Below are positions 1 through 8,645 of a stretch of DNA of 64,000 nucleotides, piece by piece (the stretch's first letter is position 1; every line of letters begins with the position of its first letter). The notes under the pieces were generated by a model that saw only the letters and a program-made list of their open reading frames with translations, ran no database searches and had not been told where the DNA came from. Source of the DNA: an uncultured Bacteroidaceae bacterium (GTDB lineage Bacteria; Bacteroidota; Bacteroidia; Bacteroidales; Bacteroidaceae); assembly GCA_905233465.1 (NCBI GenBank), contig CAJOEI010000005.1:62001-126000 (forward strand), in the 5' to 3' direction. Both the position numbers and the translations under genes were made by a program.

Positions 1-61
1 AAATGGCTTTGTCTCCTTCGAAGAGGTTGCCCAGGTTAATATTCTTGTTATTGATTAGCAT
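1..61 (-). CDS. ftsW: Cell division protein FtsW, N-terminus only (runs off the left edge)
   Basis: Minus-strand ATG at 61 reads MLINNKNINLGNLFEGDKAI, resembling the FtsW N-terminus; position after murD fits the dcw cluster. Confidence 0.5.
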   Translation of the reverse strand, partial: MLINNKNINLGNLFEGDKAI

Positions 62-77
62 GGGAGAAAGACAAGAC

Positions 78-116
78 ACGACCTTCGGTCGTAGTTTAAA
101 GTTTATAGTTTAAAGT
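78..116 (+). repeat. Composite repeat: small hairpin ACGACCTTCGGTCGT followed by AGTTTAAAGTTTATAGTTTAAAGT
   Basis: Direct reading; same architecture at 6976-7014 (other strand) and 27977-28018. Confidence 0.7.
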
Positions 117-143
117 CTGGGAAGTTGTTGCGGTGGAGTGGGG

Positions 144-1478
144 TTATAGGCTTCTTGCTATGCTCTTGAACTGCTCGCCCCTATCCTCCATGTTTTTGAA
201 TAGGTCAAAGCTGGCGCAGCATGGCGACAGTAGCACTGTGTCGCCCGCCTGCGCTTGGCTGTAGCATGCATCCATGCACTCGCGCATGGAGCGTGTGTCG
301 GTGGTAGGGATACCCAGCGGGTCGAAGAACGCATGTAGCTTGGAGTTGTCAACTCCAAGAAAGACCAATGCCTTGCACTTCTGCATGACGAGGTCCTTGA
401 TGGCAGAGTAGTCGTTGCCTTTGTCCAGTCCACCCAGTATAAGGATTGTTGGTGTAGTCATGCTTTCGAGTGCATACCAGCAGGCATCGACATTGGTCGC
501 TTTGGAGTCGTTGATGTATTGTACGCCACGTACCCTGCATACGAATTCGAGTCGATGTTCCACACCTTGGAAAGTGCTCAGCCCTTCGCGTATGGCGGCA
601 TTGGATATGCCGCTGACATCTGCAGCGATACCGGCTGCCAGAGAGTTGTACATATTATGCTTACCATGCAGGGCGAGCGATTCTTGTTCCATATTGAATG
701 GCGTTGGGCTCTCGATAACGTATTCGCCGTCGGCGATGTAGCCAATCATGCCTTCTTTCTTTATTATGCTGAAAGGACATAGGCGGCTTTCGATGTTGTA
801 TTTCTTGAGCTCTGCACTGATGATTGGGTCTTCGTTCCAGTATACGAATGCATCGTCTTTTGTCTGATTGCGTATGATGCGCATCTTGGCATCAGTATAA
901 TTCTGCATCTTGCCGTCGTAGCGGTCCAGATGGTCAGGAGTGATGTTGAGCAAAACAGCGACATTTGCCCGGAAATCATACATATTGTCTAACTGGAAGC
1001 TTGATAGCTCAATGACATAGTATTCATGGGGCTCTTCGGCCACCTGCAGCGCCAAGCTATGACCTATGTTGCCAGCCAATCCCACATCATAGCCAGCTCC
1101 TTGGAAGATGTGGTATATGAGGCTTGTGGTTGTGGTCTTGCCGTTGGAACCGGTGATGCAGATCATCTTGGAGTTGGTGTATCGTCCAGCAAATTCTATC
1201 TCACTGATAATGGGGATGTTTGCCTCGCGCACCTTCTGTACCATGGGCGCTGTGTCAGGTATACCAGGACTCTTTATTATCTCATCAGCATTAAGGATAA
1301 GTTCTTCAGTGTGATGACCTTCTTCCCATTCGATGCCATGCTGAATGAGCATCTCTTTGTAGTGTGCCTTGATTTTGCCTCCGTCAGAGACAAAGACATC
1401 AAAACCTTTCTTCTGTGCGAGAACTGCAGCACCTACACCGCTCTCGGCGGCACCTAATATGACAATGCGTTTGTTCAT
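144..1478 (-). CDS. murD: UDP-N-acetylmuramoylalanine--D-glutamate ligase
   Basis: ITGSNGKTTTTSLI ATP-binding motif, Mur ligase architecture, dcw context. Confidence 0.96.
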   Translation of the reverse strand: MNKRIVILGAAESGVGAAVLAQKKGFDVFVSDGGKIKAHYKEMLIQHGIEWEEGHHTEELILNADEIIKSPGIPDTAPMVQKVREANIPIISEIEFAGRYTNSKMICITGSNGKTTTTSLIYHIFQGAGYDVGLAGNIGHSLALQVAEEPHEYYVIELSSFQLDNMYDFRANVAVLLNITPDHLDRYDGKMQNYTDAKMRIIRNQTKDDAFVYWNEDPIISAELKKYNIESRLCPFSIIKKEGMIGYIADGEYVIESPTPFNMEQESLALHGKHNMYNSLAAGIAADVSGISNAAIREGLSTFQGVEHRLEFVCRVRGVQYINDSKATNVDACWYALESMTTPTILILGGLDKGNDYSAIKDLVMQKCKALVFLGVDNSKLHAFFDPLGIPTTDTRSMRECMDACYSQAQAGDTVLLSPCCASFDLFKNMEDRGEQFKSIARSL

Positions 1479-1499
1479 TTCATTATCTTTTGTTAAACT

Positions 1500-2759
1500 C
1501 TACCTTATCTTAAGCGTCACAATAGCGAGGGCGCACATCATTATTGTTACAATCCAGAATCGGACAGTGATTTTAGATTCAAGCCAACACCCTTTTGGCC
1601 AGTTAAACAGCACTCGGAAGTCAGATGGTAACTGTTTGACACGAAATGTGTCGTGAATGGGAGCGCGCTTGAAAACACGTAGCTTCAGTCCGCGACGGTT
1701 ACCATAGCGGGCATAATTGGTTTGCAGCAGCACGCTGAGGCTTTCCATCAGGAAGACGAAGCAGATGATGGGTATCAGTAGTTCCTTGTGAATAATCACA
1801 GCCGTTACTGCTATCACGCCTCCGATGGTCAGCGAGCCTGTGTCGCCCATAAAGATTTGTGCGGGATAGGCGTTGTACCATAGGAAGCCTATCAATGCAC
1901 CGACAAAGGCCAAAAGGAATATCACCAGTTCTTCAGAGCCCGGGACATACATGATATTCAGGTATGCTGCCATGTTGATATGACTGGACACATATGCCAG
2001 AATGCCAAGCGTGAGACACATCACGGCTGAATTGCCCGCACACAAACCGTCCATGCCATCGTTGAGGTTGGCGCCGTTGCTGACAGCCATAACCACAAAG
2101 GTCGTCACCAGCACAAAGAGAAGCCAACCAGCGGCATTCTTCCATTCTCCAAGGAAAGAACACGCCTCGGTATAGCTCAGGTTGTTGTCCTTGACAAACG
2201 GGATTGTGGTGAGTGTGCTCTTGACGGGTTCACTCTTGTGGACCACGACCTCCATACCACCCTGACGTTCCATCTTGATATTCTCGCGTATGACTGCATC
2301 AGGACTCGTCCAAAGCGTAAGGCCCACTATCAGACCGAAAATGGCTTGGGCTGCCAGCTTGTAGATAGGGCGGATGCCGTCCTTGGAACGGTGCATCTTG
2401 GTGTAGTCGTCCCAGAAGCCAAGTAGCCCGAACCATACCACGGTGGCAAGCATCAGCAGCATGTATATATTGCGCAAGCGGCCGAAAAGCAGACAGGGGA
2501 CCAATGTAGCAACGATGATGATGATGCCGCCCATCGTTGGCACACCTACCTTGTCAACACCAAAGGGGTCGATGCTGGGGTCGCGCTGTTCTTCGCTGAG
2601 CTTGCGGCGACGCATGTATTTGATAAACCACTCGCCAAACCAGGCCGCAACAATCAGTGACGTTACCAACGTGAGCAACGCACGGAAGGAGATGTAACTC
2701 CATATATGTGAGCCCGATATGCCGAACTCAGAGAGATAGCGGAAGAGATAATATAGCAT
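1500..2759 (-). CDS. mraY: Phospho-N-acetylmuramoyl-pentapeptide transferase
   Basis: Multi-TM protein with NLNDGMDGL and GFLWYNAYPAQIFMGDTGSL motifs. Confidence 0.96.
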   Translation of the reverse strand: MLYYLFRYLSEFGISGSHIWSYISFRALLTLVTSLIVAAWFGEWFIKYMRRRKLSEEQRDPSIDPFGVDKVGVPTMGGIIIIVATLVPCLLFGRLRNIYMLLMLATVVWFGLLGFWDDYTKMHRSKDGIRPIYKLAAQAIFGLIVGLTLWTSPDAVIRENIKMERQGGMEVVVHKSEPVKSTLTTIPFVKDNNLSYTEACSFLGEWKNAAGWLLFVLVTTFVVMAVSNGANLNDGMDGLCAGNSAVMCLTLGILAYVSSHINMAAYLNIMYVPGSEELVIFLLAFVGALIGFLWYNAYPAQIFMGDTGSLTIGGVIAVTAVIIHKELLIPIICFVFLMESLSVLLQTNYARYGNRRGLKLRVFKRAPIHDTFRVKQLPSDFRVLFNWPKGCWLESKITVRFWIVTIMMCALAIVTLKIR

Positions 2760-2821
2760 CGATTACCAAAGCTTTAAATCATTCTTGTGTTGTGTATGCC
2801 GCTGTATCACAGCGGCTTAAC

Positions 2822-4273
2822 TTATGCCCCAAATGCTTCCTGCACCACCTCATGGTCATCGAAGTGATGCTTTATGCCCTTGATTTCCTGATAGTCCTCG
2901 TGACCCTTGCCGGCAATCAGTATGACATCGCCGGGTTGTGCCATCATCACCGCCGTGCGGATTGCCTCACGGCGGTCGGTTATTGCCACAACGCGGCTCA
3001 TGTCTTCCTTACTGATGCCTGCCAGCATGTCGTTGATGATATCTTGCGGCTCCTCAAAGCGTGGATTGTCGCTCGTGATGATGACTCGGTCCGAAGCTCT
3101 TACGGCACTCTGGGCCATCAGCGGACGTTTGCCCTTGTCGCGGTTGCCACCAGCGCCGCACACGGTGATGCACCGTGCTCTATTGCGCAGGATTTCATTG
3201 ATTGTTGCCAGAACATTGTCCAGCGCATCAGGGGTGTGGGCATAGTCCACGATAGCAGTCACACCGTTGGCAGAGCGGATAGTCTCAAAGCGGCCGTTCA
3301 CCGGACGCAGTGCACTCAGCGCTATCAGCACCTCCTCTGCCGTACGGCCCATGGCAATGGCTGTACTGTAAACGGCCAGCAGGTTAGATACATTGAAGCG
3401 ACCAATGAATGGCACACTCACCTGACGGCCGTCAATCTCCAGATCCATACCGTCGAAGCTCTCCTCAATGATGCGGGCATGGTGGGTTGCCTCACTCTGA
3501 CGGGAATATGTCACGACACGTGCATGTGTGTTCTGAACCATGAACATGCCATTCTTGTCGTCTGCGTTGATTACGGCGAAAGCATCATCCGGCAACATAT
3601 CGAAGAAGCCTTTTTTGGCATCGCGATAGGCTTCAACAGTCTTATGATAGTCAAGATGGTCGCGCGTGAGGTTGGTGAATATGCCGCCGGCAAAGTGCAG
3701 GCCGCCGATGCGGTGTTGCACGACGCTATGCGAACTCACCTCCATGAAGACATACCTGCATCCTTCGGATGCCATACGTCCCAGTAGTTTGTTCAGGGTA
3801 ATTGCGTCAGGGGTAGTGTGGTCTGTCGGCACAGCAGTACCGTCGATATAGTTACAGACGGTGGAGATAAGGCCGCACTTGTAGCCAAAGCGTCTGAACA
3901 TATTATACAGCAGCGTGGCTGTGGTTGTTTTGCCATTGGTGCCGGTGACGCCAATCAGGTCAAGCATCTCCGTGGGCTTACCGCAGAAGGCTGTTGCCAC
4001 CTCACCAACAATGGCTTCTGTGTCACGGACAATGATGTATGTCGTTGACGCACTAATCTCTTCTGGCAGGTGTTCACACAGGATGGCTGACGCACCTTGA
4101 GCAATAGCCTTCTGGATATAATCATGTCCGTCTGCCTGTGTACCACGCATGGCCACGAAGAGTGTTCCCGCCGATGTCTGGCGCGAATCAATGACCACGT
4201 CCGTAATATCAATGTCCGTGTCGCCATGAATGGCCGTCACTTCAATAGAACTCAGAATTTCCTTTAGTAGCAT
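2822..4273 (-). CDS. murE: UDP-N-acetylmuramoyl-tripeptide synthetase
   Basis: [34 protein letters not shown] and [13 protein letters not shown] motifs. Confidence 0.96.
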   Translation of the reverse strand: MLLKEILSSIEVTAIHGDTDIDITDVVIDSRQTSAGTLFVAMRGTQADGHDYIQKAIAQGASAILCEHLPEEISASTTYIIVRDTEAIVGEVATAFCGKPTEMLDLIGVTGTNGKTTTATLLYNMFRRFGYKCGLISTVCNYIDGTAVPTDHTTPDAITLNKLLGRMASEGCRYVFMEVSSHSVVQHRIGGLHFAGGIFTNLTRDHLDYHKTVEAYRDAKKGFFDMLPDDAFAVINADDKNGMFMVQNTHARVVTYSRQSEATHHARIIEESFDGMDLEIDGRQVSVPFIGRFNVSNLLAVYSTAIAMGRTAEEVLIALSALRPVNGRFETIRSANGVTAIVDYAHTPDALDNVLATINEILRNRARCITVCGAGGNRDKGKRPLMAQSAVRASDRVIITSDNPRFEEPQDIINDMLAGISKEDMSRVVAITDRREAIRTAVMMAQPGDVILIAGKGHEDYQEIKGIKHHFDDHEVVQEAFGA

Positions 4274-4312
4274 TATGAATTATCAATTATGAATTGTGAA
4301 TTATCAATTATT
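4274..4312. repeat. AT-rich short tandem repeat tract (ATTATGAATTATCAATTATGAATTGTGAATT type)
   Basis: Direct reading; related tracts at 20916, 22397, 22989, 41891. Confidence 0.7.
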
Positions 4313-6392
4313 CTTTTGCGGCCCTTGTGTCCAGCGCTTTTCCGCTGGGCTTCAGCGTCAGTTCCACAACCTCTCCTTGACGGGCGATGCTGCCGGCAGC
4401 AACGCTCTGGTGCTGCACACGGCCATACCCCCTGACAACAACTTTCAAACCGCGGCATTCCAGCAACCGCACAGCATCACGAGCACCCAAACCTATCACG
4501 TTTGGCACATTCTCCATGGGCACCTGCTCAGCAATAGCAATCTGTTCACTATCATCCTCCACGGTGAAGACAGATGTGCTGTCGGCCGCATCTTCAGGAT
4601 TACGATACACACCTTTCGACATCACATAGTGTGCCAGCTCACTGAACACTGGACCTGCTTGACCGCCACCAGAGGCAGGCAAACCAGCCTTCTTGATGCA
4701 TACCAGACATGTGTACTGAGGCTTCTCACTCGGATAGAAACCAGCAAAACTCACCATATAGCGACGTTCACCACTCTTGTAGCCACCAAATTGGTCTGCA
4801 ACCTGTGCTGTACCTGTCTTACCGCACACCTTAAACAGCTTGCTACCGGCACGACGACCAAGACCCTTCGGGTCGTTCACGACACGCTCCAGTATTTCAT
4901 GAATATCGCGCAGAGTGCTCATCTTGCATATACGCTCCTTAATCACCTCCACAGGAAACACCTCCGTCACCTCGCCGTCCATCTGAGCCTCGCGGACAAA
5001 GCGTGGCTTCACCATTTTGCCGCCATTGGCAATGGCATTATAGAACGTTGCTGTGTATATCGGCGGAATCTGAGTCTCATATCCTATGCTCATCCACGCC
5101 AACGCCGTCTTGCTCCAGTTGTCCAAGTTAGCATGCGGACGACGAACGTTTGGCTTGGCAGCACCCGGAATCTGCATCTCAAAAGGCACCCCAACACCAA
5201 TCCTATACAACCCGTCCACATATCGTTCGGGATGCTGGTGGAAATTCTCGTCAATAATTCTGCTCACACCGATATTCGACGAATACATCAGACACTCGTC
5301 AACGCTTATCACACCATAGCCGCCACGATGCCAGTTGTGATCCTTCATCTGACGGCCATGCATATTCCAGCAACCACCATCTGTGTTGACAACGTCCTTA
5401 CGAGTCACCACGCCTGCATCCAGCGCGACCATCATTGATGCGGTCTTGAATGTCGAACCAGGCTCCCACAGAGCTGTCAATGCATAGTTCGCACCCTCGC
5501 GATACACTCCCGGCGACACACGCTCCAGATTCACCAGCGCCTTGACGTCGCCTGTAGCAACCTCCATCAGGACAACAACACCTATCTCAGCATTCAGCTC
5601 CTTCAGCTTACGCTCCAATATTTTCTCGGCAGCATCCTGCATACCCACATCCAGCGTCGTAATCAGGTCTACACCGTTGATAGGCTCGATATCCGTCTTG
5701 TCCATCCAGTGACTACGCACTTTTTCCTTGTGGCTTCTCCCATTGATGCCACGCAACAGGCTGTCGTAAGCAAACTCCAGACCATTCATCGCTGAGTCAT
5801 TCAGCGCATTGTAGCTCCCCAGCACACGGCTCGCTAACGAACCGTAAGGCTTCTGACGCTTGGGAACAGGTTCAGCATAGAACCCCGTGGAGATGGCTCC
5901 GTGACGGGCAAAAGGCAATTTCATACACTCGCGATACTGGATGTACGACACATTGCGTACAATCAGCAGATTACGCTTCTTACCACCCCAGTGCTTCTGA
6001 ATCAAGCTCTTGTATTCCTTCGCCGTCTTCTCAGGGAAGAGCCGTGCCAGACCAATGCAGAAACTGTCCGCCTCATTGCGCCACAACGTGTCACGACGCA
6101 CACGCATCTTCTCCACTGCACGCTCATTCACGTCACTTATCACGAAGTCCATACGAAGGTTATACACCGGCATCGAACCAACCATCAACTGACCATCAGC
6201 CGAATAGATGTTGCCACGAATAGCTGGAATCACCTTCTGACGACTCTCCAAACGCTTGCGCACACTATCCCAGTAGTCTGCACGAGCTGTCATCTCATAC
6301 GCAGCCTTGCCAACCACTGCTACGCCCAACAGCGTCATGCAGATGATAATCAGCAGATATCGGGGTATGATGTTCTTACCGTTGAAATTCAT
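4308..6392 (-). CDS. ftsI: Division transpeptidase PBP3-type with C-terminal PASTA-like domain
   Basis: WEPGSTFKTASM (SxxK), SSN, CGKTGTAQ (KTG) and VPNVIGLGARDAVRLLECRGLKV PASTA-like segment; dcw context. Confidence 0.93.
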   Translation of the reverse strand: MNFNGKNIIPRYLLIIICMTLLGVAVVGKAAYEMTARADYWDSVRKRLESRQKVIPAIRGNIYSADGQLMVGSMPVYNLRMDFVISDVNERAVEKMRVRRDTLWRNEADSFCIGLARLFPEKTAKEYKSLIQKHWGGKKRNLLIVRNVSYIQYRECMKLPFARHGAISTGFYAEPVPKRQKPYGSLASRVLGSYNALNDSAMNGLEFAYDSLLRGINGRSHKEKVRSHWMDKTDIEPINGVDLITTLDVGMQDAAEKILERKLKELNAEIGVVVLMEVATGDVKALVNLERVSPGVYREGANYALTALWEPGSTFKTASMMVALDAGVVTRKDVVNTDGGCWNMHGRQMKDHNWHRGGYGVISVDECLMYSSNIGVSRIIDENFHQHPERYVDGLYRIGVGVPFEMQIPGAAKPNVRRPHANLDNWSKTALAWMSIGYETQIPPIYTATFYNAIANGGKMVKPRFVREAQMDGEVTEVFPVEVIKERICKMSTLRDIHEILERVVNDPKGLGRRAGSKLFKVCGKTGTAQVADQFGGYKSGERRYMVSFAGFYPSEKPQYTCLVCIKKAGLPASGGGQAGPVFSELAHYVMSKGVYRNPEDAADSTSVFTVEDDSEQIAIAEQVPMENVPNVIGLGARDAVRLLECRGLKVVVRGYGRVQHQSVAAGSIARQGEVVELTLKPSGKALDTRAAKE

Positions 6393-6423
6393 ATCTCACT
6401 TTTCACTCTTCATTTTCCACTTT

Positions 6424-6948
6424 TCACTTTTCACTCTTCACTCTTATCGGCGGCTCCGTCGACGGCATCAATGTTGTATCACCCATTGACCGTAGTTTGC
6501 TCTCAATGTTGCTCTGGCGGCAGCGCAGCGTCAGCTCAGCATATTGCGTCAGAGCATAATTCTTCTTCTCTATCAATTCCGCACGCAGACGTTCTTCCTC
6601 AATGATCTCCTGTTGGGCCTGATAGCGGTTCGTGATATAACCCACACCCAGAGCAAGCAAGAACAGAATAAACCAGATGTTGCGACGCAGAAAACTACCT
6701 ATCAAATAATCACCACCCAATATCTCACGCAACGACACCTGAGGCAAATCCTCTGACGAGAAAAACCTCCATGCCGAACTCTTCTCATTCACGTCGTCGT
6801 TTACCTCCTCACTCATGTCCACGTCCTCATTGACGTTCGCGTCCTCACCGACGTTCGCGTCCTCATTGACGTTCAAATCTTCCTTGACGTTCACGTCCTT
6901 ATCACTCGTTGTGGCATCAACAACGACAAAATCCTCATCAATTTTCAT
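6424..6948 (-). CDS. FtsL-like division protein with repetitive acidic N-terminus
   Basis: Single TM followed by coiled-coil-like segment, position between rsmH and ftsI; N-terminus DVNVKEDLNVNEDANVGEDANVNEDVD. Confidence 0.75.
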   Translation of the reverse strand: MKIDEDFVVVDATTSDKDVNVKEDLNVNEDANVGEDANVNEDVDMSEEVNDDVNEKSSAWRFFSSEDLPQVSLREILGGDYLIGSFLRRNIWFILFLLALGVGYITNRYQAQQEIIEEERLRAELIEKKNYALTQYAELTLRCRQSNIESKLRSMGDTTLMPSTEPPIRVKSEK

Positions 6949-6975
6949 AAAAACTTTTTCTACTCCTTATTTTTT

Positions 6976-7014
6976 GAACTTTCAACTTTCAACTTTCAAC
7001 TGCGGCGCAGCCGC
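6976..7014 (-). repeat. Composite repeat: GCGGCTGCGCCGC hairpin plus AGTTGAAAGTTGAAAGTTGAAAGTT; overlaps rsmH 3' end
   Basis: Direct reading on minus strand; encodes the last residues of RsmH. Confidence 0.7.
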
Positions 7015-7924
7015 GTTTTTCCGCTATACGCAACTTCGCACTTCTGCTGCGTGGATTCCTCGCCACCTCTTCCGCCGTGGGCACCACAGCCTTGCCTATC
7101 GGTCTCAACGGCGCATGGCTGTTGCCAAAGACATCACGCTCCATCTCACCACTATCGCTACCACAGCGCATCACACGTTTCACAATCCTGTCTTCCAGCG
7201 AATGATAGCTCAACACCACAAGACGACCACCAGGAGCCAGCAAATCCACAGCACTCATCAGCATATCCCTCAGAGCATCCATCTCATGGTTCACCTCGAT
7301 ACGCAAAGCCTGAAACATACGAGCCAAATCCTTCTTGTCATGTAGGTCAACAATGCGGGCCAACTCGCCCGTCGTACGTATCGCTCCACGTGCACGTGCC
7401 TTGACGATTGCATCTGCTATTCTGCGAGCACCTTTTAGCTCACCGTACAACATCAACACATCACACAATGCATCTACGTCATAGCTGTTAACCACATCAG
7501 CAGCGGTCATCCCACCAGCACGGTTCATACGCATGTCCAACGTCGCGTCCCAACGGAAACTAAAGCCACGTTCACCAGCATCCAAATGATGACCAGACAC
7601 ACCCAAGTCCGCAATCAGACCATCGATGCTATCAACACCATAGTAGCGCATCCAGTTTCCCAGATAACGGAAGTTGGAGTGAACCATTGTCCATTGTCCA
7701 TTGTCCATTGTCCACTGTCCATTATCCATTTGACATTTCGCTATGGCATCTCTGTCCTGGTCAAAGCTGAAGAGACGACCACCAGAACCCAGACGGCGCA
7801 GAATCTCACGACTGTGACCGCCACCACCAAGCGTTACGTCAACATACACACCACTCCCATGAACATTCAAACCGTCCACCGACGGCTCCAGTAGCACCGG
7901 AGTGTGGTATACGCACGTTTCCAT
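6989..7924 (-). CDS. rsmH: 16S rRNA m4C1402 methyltransferase
   Basis: YHTPVLLEPSVDGL, DVTLGGGGHSREIL, LADLGVSGHHLD, RLVVLSYHSLEDRIVK. Confidence 0.95.
   Translation of the reverse strand: METCVYHTPVLLEPSVDGLNVHGSGVYVDVTLGGGGHSREILRRLGSGGRLFSFDQDRDAIAKCQMDNGQWTMDNGQWTMVHSNFRYLGNWMRYYGVDSIDGLIADLGVSGHHLDAGERGFSFRWDATLDMRMNRAGGMTAADVVNSYDVDALCDVLMLYGELKGARRIADAIVKARARGAIRTTGELARIVDLHDKKDLARMFQALRIEVNHEMDALRDMLMSAVDLLAPGGRLVVLSYHSLEDRIVKRVMRCGSDSGEMERDVFGNSHAPLRPIGKAVVPTAEEVARNPRSRSAKLRIAEKRGCAAVES
7685..7732 (-). repeat. 7-bp tandem repeat (CATTGTC) inside rsmH, encoding MDNGQWTMDNGQWTM
   Basis: Direct reading: cattgtccattgtccattgtccattgtccactgtccattatcc. Confidence 0.85.
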
Positions 7925-7928
7925 GCCG

Positions 7929-7936
7929 CAAAGTTA
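7929..7936 (-). promoter_or_regulatory. Putative -7 element TAACTTTG for rsmH, 4 nt from ATG
   Basis: Minus strand reads TATAACTTTGCGGC-ATG; matches Bacteroidetes TAnnTTTG consensus. Confidence 0.6.
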
Positions 7937-8325
7937 TACCTTTTATCCGAAACGCACACAATAAAATAAATAAAATTTTTTAAAAAAGTTCACAACGCCC
8001 TGATTTAACGTGTTTTTAGGCGTTAAAGTTACACTTTAACTCAAAATACGCACCTTTATTGTCTCGTCACAATAATTCCACGTTACAACTCCATATTTTC
8101 GTGCGTCGTGCGTGCTGCGTCTTTTGTGTTTTTCTGAGTGTTTTCTCGCGCGTGTGCGCGCATCACAGCTGTTTTTCCAGAAAAGAACCTACATGCCTAC
8201 ACAAGCGTCATCTAACATGCTGTTAATGTGGAAGATAGAACCATGTAGGTTCGCATGTAGGTTATGACGGTGCTTACATCCGATAGGGTGTCATATGAAA
8301 ATTTGGTGGTTTCGGGAAAAAACAC

Positions 8326-8333
8326 TAACTTTG
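8326..8333 (+). promoter_or_regulatory. Putative -7 element TAACTTTG reading into structured intergenic DNA
   Basis: AAATTTGGTGG...CACTAACTTTGCACTAAG on + strand, with an upstream TTTG near the -33 position. Confidence 0.5.
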
Positions 8334-8345
8334 CACTAAGAAACG

Positions 8346-8495
8346 ATGAAGAGCAATAGTGACATGAACTGCACAATCCACACAACACATTCACCAAAAC
8401 AAGTGATGTCGACAGTATCACCTAATGAGACGGGGTCGTATCACCAGGTGAGACGCATGAGTATCTCCGGTGATACTCGCAAGTCTCACCGGTGA
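8346..8495 (+). CDS. Possible 49-aa small ORF (MKSNSDMNCTIHTTHSPKQVMSTVSPNETGSYHQVRRMSISGDTRKSHR)
   Basis: ATG 12 nt after a TAnnTTTG box; below the ORF-track length cutoff; 3' half lies in the palindrome array. Confidence 0.25.
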   Translation: MKSNSDMNCTIHTTHSPKQVMSTVSPNETGSYHQVRRMSISGDTRKSHR

Positions 8496-8520
8496 TACCT
8501 GCGCGTCTCACCGGTGAGAC
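8415..8520. repeat. Array of five mini-palindromes GT(A/C)TC-ACC-N-GGTGA(T/G)AC, starts 8415, 8438, 8461, 8483, 8505 (22-23 bp period)
   Basis: Direct reading; 16-17 bp palindromic units with 6-nt non-conserved spacers. Confidence 0.85.
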
Positions 8521-8550
8521 AACTCCTAACGTCCGGATGTTTTGCTCCTG

Positions 8551-8577
8551 ACATTCGGGGCAAAACGCCCCGAATGT
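8551..8577. repeat. Perfect 11-bp inverted repeat ACATTCGGGGC-AAAAC-GCCCCGAATGT
   Basis: Direct reading; perfect stem. Confidence 0.85.
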
Positions 8578-8645
8578 TAATATGTTGGTTTTTAGACGAC
8601 TATGTGCTTGAATTGTGTATCCTTGGGCTTGCTAAGCCTGATGGA

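Noticed and set aside
1500-2759. Enlarged loop in MraY (RENIKMERQGGMEVVVHKSEPVKSTLTTIP)
   Set aside because: Longer MraY proteins of this type are usual in Bacteroidetes
2708-3787. 359-aa + strand ORF opposite murE
   Set aside because: Shadow ORF antisense to a clear murE; composition (His/Cys-rich, no motifs) typical of antisense reading
8415-8520. CRISPR-like look of the palindrome array (repeat/spacer rhythm)
   Set aside because: Period is 22-23 bp, repeats are 16-17 bp perfect palindromes with 6-nt gaps and no cas genes are in the window; not a CRISPR array
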